A DNA stretch of 21,672 bases from DASTCC01 sp035711465 (lineage in GTDB: Bacteria > Acidobacteriota > Vicinamibacteria > Vicinamibacterales > SCN-69-37), in contig DASTCC010000408.1 in NCBI GenBank assembly GCA_035711465.1, positions 1 through 21,672 on the forward strand, in the 5' to 3' direction. The number at the start of each line of letters is the position of its first letter. Positions within the stretch are counted from its first letter, which is position 1. Under the pieces are notes generated by a model that was not told the origin of the DNA, searched no databases, and was given only the letters and a program-made list of their open reading frames with translations. This document shows, in pieces, positions 8,418 through 15,102 of this stretch. The translations under genes were made by a program, and so were the position numbers.

Positions 8418-8716
8418 TCATCCTGTTTCGCTCCAAGCTGACAACCGCCGCAGGCGACGACTACGCCGCGATGGCTGACGCCATGCTCGACCGCGCGCGC
8501 GCCTTCGAGGGGTTCGTGGACGTCAAGTCGTTCACGGCAGAGGACGGCGAACGTCTCAGCGTCGTCTGGTGGCGGGACCAGGCGAGTTTGACCGCGTGGG
8601 CAGCCGACGCGCGTCATCAAGGCGCGAAGGCGCTCGGCCGCCAGAAATGGTTCGAGTACTACAAGATGGACGTCGCCGAAATCGTTCGCGTGAGCGAATT
8701 TCAGCGGACGTCCTGA
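8411..8716 (+). CDS. ABM-type (antibiotic biosynthesis monooxygenase domain) small protein
   Basis: A 101-aa ferredoxin-like alpha/beta-barrel protein. The pattern matches the ABM family: MLIILFRSKL, a helix with YAAMADAMLDRARAFEGFVDVKSF, then ERLSVVWWRDQASLTAWAADARHQGAKALGRQKWFEYY. Family members are cofactor-less monooxygenases, heme-degrading proteins or quinol modifiers; nothing here fixes the substrate. The gene begins inside the end of the AraC-family gene with a different frame, which points to translational coupling and a shared function. Confidence 0.85.
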   Translation: MLIILFRSKLTTAAGDDYAAMADAMLDRARAFEGFVDVKSFTAEDGERLSVVWWRDQASLTAWAADARHQGAKALGRQKWFEYYKMDVAEIVRVSEFQRTS

Positions 8717-8754
8717 GCGCCGCCCGATCGACACCGCAAGATGCCCCGGACCGC

Positions 8755-9243
8755 ATGACGCGTTACTTGCCGTTTGCGCCCAGAATGATTGACAGCGCCA
8801 GCGCGACGACCGTGGTCCAGGGTTTCACCCTCAAGCTCTACAGGGTCTGTCTGGCACCGCCGGGCTTCGATGCCGTGAGGTTCGCCGGCTTCGATCGCCT
8901 GGTCGACGCTGTCTTGCGTCAGGTCCAGGAGTCCGACGAAGTGCCGAGGATGGGATTCGTCATCCAGCATCAGGGGAGGACCGCCGACTATCTGGTACTG
9001 GCCTGGTGGACCAGGCAGAATGAGCTGGCGCTCCGTGTCTGGGTGAACGACGGACCGGGGTGGAGGCCGGCAGGCGCTGACGAGTCCATCTGCGTCTGGG
9101 ACCTGGAGATCATCTGGTTCGAGCGCAATCTCTGGATCGACACCGGCCTTTCCGGCCGCGACCTGTCCGTCGCCCTGCCAGAGTACGCGTCGCGTCGCTT
9201 TCGGCCGAATCCCGACGCCAGCCGCGGCGCTTGCACGCGTTGA
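8755..9243 (+). CDS. conserved hypothetical protein
   Basis: A 162-aa soluble protein starting at ATG 8755, 38 nt after the ABM gene in the same direction. No Shine-Dalgarno is visible, so the start is less certain. It has no signal peptide or membrane segment. It is rich in aromatic residues: DYLVLAWWTRQNELALRVWV (about 82-101) and CVWDLEIIWFERNLWID (about 115-131). I do not recognise the family. Position suggests it belongs with the AraC-ABM unit. Confidence 0.7.
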   Translation: MTRYLPFAPRMIDSASATTVVQGFTLKLYRVCLAPPGFDAVRFAGFDRLVDAVLRQVQESDEVPRMGFVIQHQGRTADYLVLAWWTRQNELALRVWVNDGPGWRPAGADESICVWDLEIIWFERNLWIDTGLSGRDLSVALPEYASRRFRPNPDASRGACTR

Positions 9244-9270
9244 CGACGCGAGACGGCGCCGATTCCTCTC

Positions 9271-9287
9271 CATAATGTGGCCGGAGG
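9271..9287 (+). promoter_or_regulatory. -10 box and ribosome binding site of the ltrA-like gene
   Basis: CATAAT (9271-9276) is followed by GGAGG (9283-9287), 4 nt before ATG 9292. This decides the ATG start against GTG 9277, which lies directly behind the -10 box. If the box is real, the transcript would start at about the Shine-Dalgarno itself. Confidence 0.45.
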
Positions 9288-9291
9288 AATC

Positions 9292-10389
9292 ATGGCCGCG
9301 CCGACCGCAAGTGCCATCGTGTCGCCCGACGATCAGCGGGTGACCTTCGTCGAGCTGTTCTTCGACCTGGTGTTCGTCTTCTGCGTCACGCAGGTCGTGA
9401 CGCTCCTGCACGGCCACGTGGATGCGAGATCGGCCGGGTCGGCCCTGCTCGTCTTCTGGCTGGTGTGGTGGGCATGGACGCAGTTCACCTGGGCGCTCAA
9501 CGCGGCCAACACCGATCACCCGCGCGTGCAGCTGACGACGCTCCTGGCGACCGCCGTCGCGTTCCTTCTGGCCGTCGGCATTCCCCGCGCGCTTGCCGAC
9601 GGCGCGCTCTGGTTCGCCGTGTCGTACGTGCTCCTGCGCGTGATTGGCCTGCTGGTCTATTACTGGGTGGCCTGGGGCGATCCGCTGCAGCGCCGGGCCG
9701 TGCGAGTGTTCGCGCTGATCTCGGCCGGTGGGCTGGCGGCGGTGCTCGCTGGCGGACTCGCCGGCGGGAGCGCTCAATACGTCCTGTGGGGCACGGCGAT
9801 CGTCCTGGACCTCATCGCGGCGGGCATCGGTGGAGCGCTCGAAGGATGGAATCTCCACCCGGACCATTTCGTCGAACGCCACGGCCTGATCGTCATCATC
9901 GCGCTCGGCGAAACGCTCATCGTCGCCGCCTCGGGTCTCGTCGACGCTCCCCGGACGCTGGCCGCGACGATGACCGGCGTGCTGGCCGTGGCGCTCACGT
10001 GCGGACTCTGGTGGAGCTACTTCCGGCACAGCCGGTCCACGTTCGAACACGAGCTGGCGGCGTCCGAGGGCAACACCCGCTCGCGTCTCGCCAGAGATGT
10101 GTTCAGCGTGATGCACTTTCCCATGCTGTGCGGCGTGATCGCGATGGCCGCCGCGACCGAAGCCGCGCTCGCCCATCCCGATCTGCCGCTCGCCACGGAC
10201 TTGCGGATGGCTCTGGCGGCGGCGCGGTGCTGTTCGTCTGCGGCACGGCCGCGGCGATGTGGCGCGCGACCGGTCATCCTCCGGTGTGGCGGCCCATCCT
10301 GGTCATGGGCGCCGCTGTCGCCGTCGTCGCCGTCGGCGCCAGACCCAGCATGGCGATGGGGATCCTGTTCGCGACGCTGGTGGTGGTAG
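9292..10389 (+). CDS. LtrA-family (low temperature requirement A) membrane protein, frameshifted near the C-terminus
   Basis: A multi-pass inner-membrane protein of the LtrA family, whose function is poorly known. Diagnostic segments are VTFVELFFDLVFVFCVTQ near the N-terminus, WWAWTQFTWALNAANTDH, and HFVERHGLIVIIALGETLIV. The frame stays typical to about residue 308 (DLRMALAA) and then turns into an Arg/Cys/Ser-rich tail (ARCCSSAARPRRCG) ending at 10389. The expected hydrophobic C-terminus (AVLFVCGTAAAMWR, then WRPILVMGAAVAVVAVGA) is intact in the -1 frame up to 10439. One missing G near 10216-10224, within a GGCGGCGGC run, explains this. The product as read would lack its last transmembrane helices. 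It may be a genuine mutation or an assembly error. Confidence 0.85.
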   Translation: MAAPTASAIVSPDDQRVTFVELFFDLVFVFCVTQVVTLLHGHVDARSAGSALLVFWLVWWAWTQFTWALNAANTDHPRVQLTTLLATAVAFLLAVGIPRALADGALWFAVSYVLLRVIGLLVYYWVAWGDPLQRRAVRVFALISAGGLAAVLAGGLAGGSAQYVLWGTAIVLDLIAAGIGGALEGWNLHPDHFVERHGLIVIIALGETLIVAASGLVDAPRTLAATMTGVLAVALTCGLWWSYFRHSRSTFEHELAASEGNTRSRLARDVFSVMHFPMLCGVIAMAAATEAALAHPDLPLATDLRMALAAARCCSSAARPRRCGARPVILRCGGPSWSWAPLSPSSPSAPDPAWRWGSCSRRWWW

Positions 10390-10439
10390 GGGCCCTGGAG
10401 CATCGGCAGCCGCACGCGGGGGCGGCGAGGCTCTCGTGA
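10218..10439 (+). pseudogene. displaced C-terminal coding part of the ltrA-like gene
   Basis: In the frame that ends at the TGA of 10437-10439 the sequence reads as transmembrane helices (GAVLFVCGTAAAMW, PILVMGAAVAVVAVGARPSMAMGILFATLVVVGALEH). This is the normal end of an LtrA protein of about 380 aa, cut off from its start by the single-base shift. Confidence 0.75.
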
Positions 10440-10500
10440 ACGGCGGCGGCAGGCAAGACCACCGCTGCACCACCGAAACAGAAACGGCGCCAATCCGTGT

Positions 10501-10591
10501 GGCGCCATCGCCGCGGTGTGCGGCGACATCGGCCTGCCGCCAGAGACGCTACGACGGTCCCGCCGAGCGCGGTTGCCGGAGAGACGGAAGT
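10501..10591 (+). repeat. rearranged copy of the 3' end of the citrate synthase-like gene
   Basis: Bases 10501-10547 match 2704-2750 with one mismatch (A for C at 10542). Bases 10548-10591 match 2858-2902 with one G missing from the GGG at 2881-2883. The 107 nt between the two source blocks are absent. The copy has the same orientation as the source and no usable reading frame. It fills part of the gap between the ltrA-like gene and the minus-strand gene ending at 10597. The rest of that gap (10440-10500) holds nothing I recognise. Confidence 0.9.
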
Positions 10592-10596
10592 AAGCG

Positions 10597-11025
10597 CTAG
10601 GACGGTGACGTCGGCTCGAGGAGGCGCGGCGTCGCGGACGTCGACAACTGCGCGAGCGCGCGCTCGTTGAGCTCGGCCTGGCCGTGAAACGCCACTACAC
10701 AGACCGCGTCGGGGCGCTGGCTGAGCGTTGTTGCGTGCGTGTCGATACCGTCGAAGGTCAAGGGACCACGACCAGACCTGATCAACTCGCCGTGGTCGGT
10801 GAACCACATGAAGCGGGTGTAGCCACAGGCCGCGAGAATCCCGAGGACGTGCGCGCCGCCTTGCAGTGCCCATGAGGCGCAGACGACCGGCCGCTCCGAG
10901 ATCAGCCGTTGATACGACCCGGCAAGCGTCTCGCCGACATCGCTGTCGACGTAAAAGATGGTGGACGGCAGCCGTGAGGAAGAGGACGGCAACAATGCCG
11001 ACAGGACGCTATCGAGCCAAACCAT
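10597..11025 (-). CDS. hypothetical protein, unrecognised
   Basis: A 142-aa predicted soluble protein starting at ATG 11025. It has mixed amino-acid composition and codon use that looks like real coding sequence, with less extreme GC than its neighbours (TTTTACGTC, TTGTTGCC, CAACAACG). Segments such as STIFYVDSDVGETLAGSYQR and RPVVCASWALQGGAHVLGI suggest an alpha/beta fold, but I assign no family. TAGACT 15 nt before the ATG would give a near-leaderless mRNA. Its 3' end adjoins the citrate synthase-derived fragment. It may have been acquired. Confidence 0.6.
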   Translation of the reverse strand: MVWLDSVLSALLPSSSSRLPSTIFYVDSDVGETLAGSYQRLISERPVVCASWALQGGAHVLGILAACGYTRFMWFTDHGELIRSGRGPLTFDGIDTHATTLSQRPDAVCVVAFHGQAELNERALAQLSTSATPRLLEPTSPS

Positions 11026-11040
11026 AGCTGGGGTAGGGCG

Positions 11041-11046
11041 AGTCTA
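11041..11046 (-). promoter_or_regulatory. -10 box of the hypothetical gene starting at 11025
   Basis: TAGACT on the reverse strand, 15 nt before ATG 11025, with no Shine-Dalgarno between. The same GCTAGACTCGCC string occurs in the promoter at 11216-11221 on the other strand. Confidence 0.4.
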
Positions 11047-11191
11047 GCCCCGATGGGCCGCAAGATCATCTACTGGTTCTGTAATCGTCGTCCCACCAGC
11101 GGCGGACACGATCGACTGGCGTGCGATTCCAATTCGTTGCCTGACGTGCCGCCCAGCTGGCGCGCCGCCAAATTTGTAACGAGAAACGACG

Positions 11192-11221
11192 TTGTCCGGC
11201 ATATTCGGCCTTTGCTAGACT
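11192..11221 (+). promoter_or_regulatory. promoter of the zinc-ribbon membrane gene
   Basis: TTGTCC (11192-11197) and TAGACT (11216-11221) are separated by 18 nt. They are followed by GAGGAG (11234-11239), 10 nt before ATG 11250. This is one of the few transcription-unit starts here with room for a normal leader and Shine-Dalgarno. Confidence 0.45.
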
Positions 11222-11249
11222 CGCCTCGCCCTTGAGGAGACTCCCCAGT

Positions 11250-11681
11250 ATGCCTTCAGGTTTTCGGCCCGTCCGTCGATTGCTTGGCGTGTTCGGCCTC
11301 GCGCTGCTGGCGATCGGTGTCGCACTGCTGTGGACTCAGTCCATCCTGATCGGCGCCGCTGCGTGCATTGGAATCAGCCTGCTGCTATTCCTGGCCGGCC
11401 AGCTGGTCAGAACAGACCCGTTCGATTGTCCGAATTGTCAACACACCAACGATGCCGAACTGCTGTCGACCGATGGTCGCTGCGTCGCGTGTCGCGCCAT
11501 CCTCGAGCGCACCCGAGCCGGCTGGCGAGTGCTCGAGAGCTACGCGAAATCCGCTTCGCCACCGGAGTCAGCGGAGCCGGCGCGAGTTGCAGGAATTTCC
11601 AGCTTTCCAACCGGCGTGGTGAAGTTCCCGAACAGTAGCGACGAGCGCGGCGAGCGATTGGCGAAGGTTGGTGGGCGCTAG
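11250..11681 (+). CDS. small membrane protein with C4 zinc ribbon
   Basis: A 143-aa protein. Two transmembrane helices (about 11-27 and 32-52, with a short loop) are followed by a cytoplasmic-type zinc ribbon, C60-x2-C63 and C78-x2-C81, and a polar tail. ATG 11250 is preferred to TTG 11232 because GAGGAG (11234-11239) lies between them as a ribosome binding site. The function is unknown; membrane-anchored zinc ribbons often bind proteins or nucleic acids. The last four codons, including TAG, lie within the 3' end of the opposing tRNA-Val gene. Confidence 0.7.
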   Translation: MPSGFRPVRRLLGVFGLALLAIGVALLWTQSILIGAAACIGISLLLFLAGQLVRTDPFDCPNCQHTNDAELLSTDGRCVACRAILERTRAGWRVLESYAKSASPPESAEPARVAGISSFPTGVVKFPNSSDERGERLAKVGGR

Positions 11682-11744
11682 TGGACTCGAACCACTGACC
11701 CCCGCCGTGTGAAGGCGATGCTCTACCAACTGAGCCAAGCGCCC
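11670..11744 (-). tRNA. tRNA-Val(CAC)
   Basis: A complete cloverleaf on the reverse strand. The acceptor arms are GGGCGCT and AGCGCCC. The D arm is GCTC-AGTTGGTA-GAGC. The anticodon arm is TCGCC-TTCACAC-GGCGG with anticodon CAC, which reads GUG. The variable loop has 5 nt, and the T arm is AGTGG-TTCGAGT-CCACT. Discriminator A and CCA are encoded (11670-11673). Confidence 0.97.
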
Positions 11745-11772
11745 AACCGTTCGGCCGAATCTGTAGCTTATC

Positions 11773-11788
11773 GCAGGCCGAGGCCTGC
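11773..11788 (-). terminator. hairpin downstream of the secreted hypothetical gene, weak terminator candidate
   Basis: GCAGGCC and GGCCTGC form a 7-bp stem just after the stop of the gene at 11797 and before tRNA-Val. No U-rich tail follows on either strand, so intrinsic termination is doubtful. Confidence 0.3.
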
Positions 11789-11796
11789 CGGAAAGA

Positions 11797-12378
11797 TCAC
11801 GACCGGCGCTTGATTTCGGCGAACAGCCGATCGAGCAGCTTCGTGTAGCGCTGGTCGGCGTCGGCGAACGCCTTGCTGTAGTCGGCCAACGGCATGCGCT
11901 TGTCGTTGCGGCGCTTCGGATCGGCGAAGAGGCCGTCGAATGGCTGCGGTTTGCCGGCGATCGTGATCGCGTCGGCGGCCAGTCCCTTCGGCGGCTTGGC
12001 CACCAGGCCGTCGGCGAGCGCGTCCTCGATGAAGACCTTGTCGGTCGAGAGCACCGACGAATTCAGGTCCATGTAGGCGTTCATGTGCTCGTTGCGGTAG
12101 ATGTAGTACTCGATATCGGTCGGCCGGCCGTGCGCCGCCGAGACGACGAGCATCTGGACGCCCGGGACGAGCAGCGCGGCGACGTAGCGCCGGTCGCCCT
12201 CCGGGTCGCGGGCGGCGAACGCCTCCAGCTTCTTGGCCTGGAGCGCGGCCACGAATTCCTTCACTTTGGCCGGCGAAGTGGCCTCGGGGAACGCCGGATC
12301 CTGCCCCGGCATCGCCGCCACGACCGCAGTGAGACAAGCCGCGACGATCGACGCGGAGACCAGGAAGGGAAGCTTCAT
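11797..12378 (-). CDS. secreted hypothetical protein
   Basis: A 193-aa protein with a clear signal peptide: residues 1-23, MKLPFLVSASIVAACLTAVVAA, cleaved near AAMPG. The mature part is hydrophilic with no repeats or metal motif; notable segments are GVQMLVVSAAHGRPTDIEYYI and MPLADYSKAFADADQRYTKL. I recognise no family, and it does not resemble MlaC despite lying beside mla genes. ATG 12378 is chosen because GAGGAG (12390-12395) lies 11 nt upstream; ATG 12417 would add residues in front of the signal peptide. It has its own promoter-like box at 12408-12413 and probably forms a single-gene unit. Confidence 0.8.
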   Translation of the reverse strand: MKLPFLVSASIVAACLTAVVAAMPGQDPAFPEATSPAKVKEFVAALQAKKLEAFAARDPEGDRRYVAALLVPGVQMLVVSAAHGRPTDIEYYIYRNEHMNAYMDLNSSVLSTDKVFIEDALADGLVAKPPKGLAADAITIAGKPQPFDGLFADPKRRNDKRMPLADYSKAFADADQRYTKLLDRLFAEIKRRS

Positions 12379-12407
12379 GTCCAGTTGCGCTCCTCGGATT
12401 GGAGGCT

Positions 12408-12413
12408 TTTCTA
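12408..12413 (-). promoter_or_regulatory. -10 box of the secreted hypothetical gene
   Basis: TAGAAA on the reverse strand, 29 nt before ATG 12378, leaves space for the GAGGAG ribosome binding site at 12390-12395. Confidence 0.4.
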
Positions 12414-12456
12414 CCATCGCCGGAAACGGGAGGTCAACTCCAGTAATGACCGGAGG

Positions 12457-12876
12457 TCAGCCGACGAAGAGCGCTTCTTCCTCGTCGCGGGCGGACCGAT
12501 CGCGGTCGCGCAGCCCGCGAATGACCATGAACGCGGCCCGAACGGCGGCCATCATGGCCGCGCCATGACGGACCGGCTCGACGATCGCCCCCTGCACGAC
12601 GCCCATGGTCTCGTCGATGCGAGCGGCGGTCGTGCACATGATGCGATCGAGGCGCTCGACCTGGGTCGCCGCCAGCGCGGTGACGCGGGCGGCGTCCTCG
12701 GAAATCTTGTGGGCCTTCTCGAGCACCGGGCGCACCTCGCGGCGGAGCTCCTCGAGCGTGCGCGCCAGGTCGCGGCCGTATTTCATCGCGGTGAGGATCG
12801 CCGCCACCTGCAGCACCGCCATCACGGCGACGCTGACGGCGATGACGGCGAGCCACACCGTCTGCGCGTCGCTCAC
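12457..12876 (-). CDS. DUF948-like membrane-anchored coiled-coil protein
   Basis: A 139-aa protein. One N-terminal transmembrane helix (about 8-30, VWLAVIAVSVAVMAVLQVAAIL) is followed by a long amphipathic helix (about 35-95, TLEELRREVRPVLEKAHKISEDAARVTAL and onward), as in DUF948 proteins. The function is unknown; the family often sits next to YtxH proteins. The GTG start overlaps the ytxH stop by 4 nt (GTGA at 12873-12876), which indicates translational coupling at the end of the uvrB-mla operon. Confidence 0.8.
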   Translation of the reverse strand: MSDAQTVWLAVIAVSVAVMAVLQVAAILTAMKYGRDLARTLEELRREVRPVLEKAHKISEDAARVTALAATQVERLDRIMCTTAARIDETMGVVQGAIVEPVRHGAAMMAAVRAAFMVIRGLRDRDRSARDEEEALFVG

Positions 12877-13142
12877 AGGGTCTCCTTGCGGGTCTGTTCG
12901 AAGGCTTCGCGGCCGTGCTCCACGGCGGTGGCGACGTTCTCGCGCTGCCGCTGGACGAAATCGCGGCCCTCGCGCGCCAGCGCGGACGCCTTGTCGCGTC
13001 CTTCGCGCGCCTTCTCGGCCAGCTTGCGGCGCGTCTCCTCGCCTGAGGCCGGCGCGTAGAGCAACGCCACCGCGGCGCCGGCAAGCGCGCCCAGCGCAAA
13101 CGCCGCCAGCACCTGGCCGGCCGAGCTTCCGTTGTTCGACAT
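12873..13142 (-). CDS. YtxH-like protein
   Basis: An 89-aa protein. A small glycine/alanine-rich transmembrane helix (about 9-28) leads into the typical YtxH motif LLYAPASGEETRRKLAEKAREG and a charged helix. Family members are small envelope or stress-related proteins without a defined activity. A strong GGAGGAGA ribosome binding site precedes ATG 13142, 17 nt after mlaD. It overlaps the DUF948-like gene. Confidence 0.87.
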   Translation of the reverse strand: MSNNGSSAGQVLAAFALGALAGAAVALLYAPASGEETRRKLAEKAREGRDKASALAREGRDFVQRQRENVATAVEHGREAFEQTRKETL

Positions 13143-13159
13143 GACGCGTCTCCTCCGGA

Positions 13160-14221
13160 TCAGAAGATGCTGACGCTGACGCGGAGATACTTCTTCGGAT
13201 CCTTCTTGATTTCCGCGATCAGCGACTTGAACTCCAGGGCCATCGACCGGAACTCGGCGACGGTCGTGTTGATACTCTCATAAAGCCGGTCGTCGTGCAG
13301 CAGTTTGCCCGCCGTCCCCTGCCCGCGTTCCAGGCCGGCCAGCGTCTGATCCAGACGGCCGGACAAGCTGTTGAGGCGATCGTACAACTGCGATTCGTTC
13401 ATCAGCCGCCCCACCGTGCCGCTGCCGGTGTTCATCTTGCCGGTGACCTGATCGAGGTTGGTGAGCGTCGTCGACAGCGAGTTGGCCAGCTTCTCGTCGT
13501 TCAGGAACCGGCCGAGCGCGCCCTGCCCGGCATTGATCCGGGCGGTCATGTCCTGCAGATTCGCCAGCGACGTCTTCAGCGAGTTGTAGGCGGCCGGATC
13601 CTTGAGGAGCGCGCCGAGCGTGCCGTCGCCGCGGTTCATGGCCCGCGTCACGTCCTGCGCCGAGGTGATGAAGCGGTTGAGCTCGACGTACAGCGCGTCG
13701 TCGGTGATGAGCTTGCCGATGGTGCCCCGTCCCTCCTGGACGCTGGCGAGGATCTGCTCGGCGCGTACGAGGCCGGCCTGGGCCGACTCGGTGATCTCCG
13801 CGATCGGCCCGCCGGTGTTGTCGCCGCGCACGTAGGCCCAGTCCGAGAGCGGCGTGCCCTGCCCCGTCGAACGGATGTCGACGATCGGTTCGCCGAGCAG
13901 GCTGAGCGATCCGATGATCGCCGTTGACTGGTCGGTGATCAGCGGCCGGATCTCGGAGCGGATCTCCATCACCACCTCGATCTCGTTGCCGGCGAACTCG
14001 ACCGCCCTCACCAGCCCGACCTCCTTGCCGCCGAGGCGCACGACCGCGCCGGGCTTCAGGCCCTGGACGTCACGAAACTTCGTCTTCAGCGGATAGCGAT
14101 CGGCGAAGAACCCGCCCTCGCCGCCGACGGCGAGCACCATCGCCGTCGCCAGTACGATCGCGACGACGCCGACGATTCCCAGCTTCAGCTCCGACCAGGC
14201 GAGCGATCGCGTCCTTGGCAT
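13160..14221 (-). CDS. mlaD: MlaD-type MCE-domain lipid-transport protein with 34-residue repeats
   Basis: A 353-aa substrate-binding subunit of an MCE phospholipid transporter. It has a signal-anchor helix at 12-32 (KLGIVGVVAIVLATAMVLAVGG) and an MCE domain at about 41-118 (YPLKTKFRDVQGLKPGAVVRL, then SLLGEPIVDI). Residues 164-333 are five tandem 34-residue repeats with motif GxGTxGxLxxDxxLYxxL. The C-terminus DPKKYLRVSVSIF is typical of this MlaD-like subgroup. The protein is anchored in the inner membrane and should form an oligomeric channel in the periplasm with MlaEF. It has a GGAGGA ribosome binding site and lies 26 nt after mlaF. It is longer than E. coli MlaD (about 183 aa) because of the repeat region. 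Confidence 0.93.
   Translation of the reverse strand: MPRTRSLAWSELKLGIVGVVAIVLATAMVLAVGGEGGFFADRYPLKTKFRDVQGLKPGAVVRLGGKEVGLVRAVEFAGNEIEVVMEIRSEIRPLITDQSTAIIGSLSLLGEPIVDIRSTGQGTPLSDWAYVRGDNTGGPIAEITESAQAGLVRAEQILASVQEGRGTIGKLITDDALYVELNRFITSAQDVTRAMNRGDGTLGALLKDPAAYNSLKTSLANLQDMTARINAGQGALGRFLNDEKLANSLSTTLTNLDQVTGKMNTGSGTVGRLMNESQLYDRLNSLSGRLDQTLAGLERGQGTAGKLLHDDRLYESINTTVAEFRSMALEFKSLIAEIKKDPKKYLRVSVSIF
13223..13732 (-). repeat. five in-frame 102-bp (34-residue) repeats in mlaD
   Basis: Units start at residues 164, 198, 232, 266 and 300, an exact 34-residue spacing. The heads read GRGTIGKLITDDALY, GDGTLGALLKDPAAY, GQGALGRFLNDEKLA, GSGTVGRLMNESQLY and GQGTAGKLLHDDRLY. The DNA of the units has diverged, so they are old repeats conserved at the protein level. 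Confidence 0.9.
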
Positions 14222-14247
14222 CTTCAGTCCTCCACTTGCGGCGTTCC

Positions 14248-15096
14248 CTATGAGAGGAACGACTTGATATACGGGTCGTTGGCCTGGCGCAGCGCGGCGG
14301 TGTCGCCTTCGAAGGCGACCTTGCCGTCCCTGAGCATCAGAAATTCCGTTTCGTCCTGCTTCGCCGGCGGCGCGACCACGAACTCGACCTTGCCGTTGAC
14401 ACGCACGGCCTGATGCGTCGCGATGTGAAAGGCGTCGCGCAGCTGATGCGTGACCAGAATCGACGTCACGCCCTCGAGATCGCGCAGCTTGATGATCTCG
14501 TCGTCGATCGTCAGCGCGGTGATCGGATCGAGGCCGGTGGTCGGCTCGTCGTAGAGCAGGATGCGCGGCCGCGACGTCAGCGCGCGCGCAATTGCGACCC
14601 GGCGGCGCTGGCCGCCCGAGAGCTCCGACGGCATCCGGTCGCCGTACTCGCCCAGACCGACATAGCCGAGCACTTCGCGGACGCGCGCGTCGACCTCGGG
14701 AATCGGCATGCTGGTCTCCTCGTACAGACGGTAGCCGACGTTCTCGCGCACCGTCAGCGAGTCGAAGAGCGCGCCTTCCTGGAACACCATGCCGACATTG
14801 GCGCGGACCGCCATGAGGTCGGTTTCGCTCATGTCGTCGACGCGCTGCCCTTCCACCCAGATCCTGCCGCCGTCGGCCTTGAGCAGGCCGAGGATCAGGC
14901 GCAGGATCGTCGACTTGCCGGCGCCGCTGGCGCCGACGATGATCTTCATCCGCCCCGCCAGCAGCGTGAAGCTGACGCCGTTGAGAATCGTTTTCTCGTC
15001 GAACGCGAGCGACACCTTGTCGAACACCACGGCCGGCTCGTCCGACTGGCGCGGAAAGGGGGTGGCGACCGAACTGAACGTGGGCGTCGTCGACAT
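14248..15096 (-). CDS. mlaF: MlaF-type ABC transporter ATP-binding protein
   Basis: A 282-aa cytoplasmic ATPase that powers the MCE lipid transporter. Complete ABC motifs are present: Walker A GASGAGKST (55-63), Q-loop VFQEGALFDSLTV (from 104), signature LSGGQRRR (159-166), Walker B ILLYDEPTTGLD (179-190) and H-loop H217. VFQEGALFDSLTVREN and EPTTGLDPITA are typical of the MlaF branch. It starts 6 nt after the mlaE stop and is followed by mlaD. About 20 extra residues precede the ABC fold (TTPTFSSVATPFPRQSDEP). Confidence 0.96.
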   Translation of the reverse strand: MSTTPTFSSVATPFPRQSDEPAVVFDKVSLAFDEKTILNGVSFTLLAGRMKIIVGASGAGKSTILRLILGLLKADGGRIWVEGQRVDDMSETDLMAVRANVGMVFQEGALFDSLTVRENVGYRLYEETSMPIPEVDARVREVLGYVGLGEYGDRMPSELSGGQRRRVAIARALTSRPRILLYDEPTTGLDPITALTIDDEIIKLRDLEGVTSILVTHQLRDAFHIATHQAVRVNGKVEFVVAPPAKQDETEFLMLRDGKVAFEGDTAALRQANDPYIKSFLS

Positions 15097-15102
15097 GGCT
15101 CT

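Noticed and set aside
10216..10224. Programmed -1 frameshift in the ltrA-like gene
   Set aside because: No X-XXY-YYZ slippery heptamer or clear downstream pseudoknot is visible; a simple base loss explains the data better.
11053..11235. 60-codon frame on the plus strand between the hypothetical and zinc-ribbon genes
   Set aside because: It covers the promoter region of the next gene, has no ribosome binding site and no recognisable protein pattern.
7494..11681. A defence or mobile island
   Set aside because: No integrase, transposase, toxin or nuclease gene is present, and no repeat of the tRNA end was found inside the window.
11773..11788. Strong intrinsic terminator before tRNA-Val
   Set aside because: The stem is good but no T run follows on either strand, so it is only listed as a weak candidate.
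11797..12378. The secreted hypothetical protein as an MlaC substitute
   Set aside because: Position and signal peptide would fit, but the sequence has no MlaC-like pattern and the gene has its own promoter and ribosome binding site.
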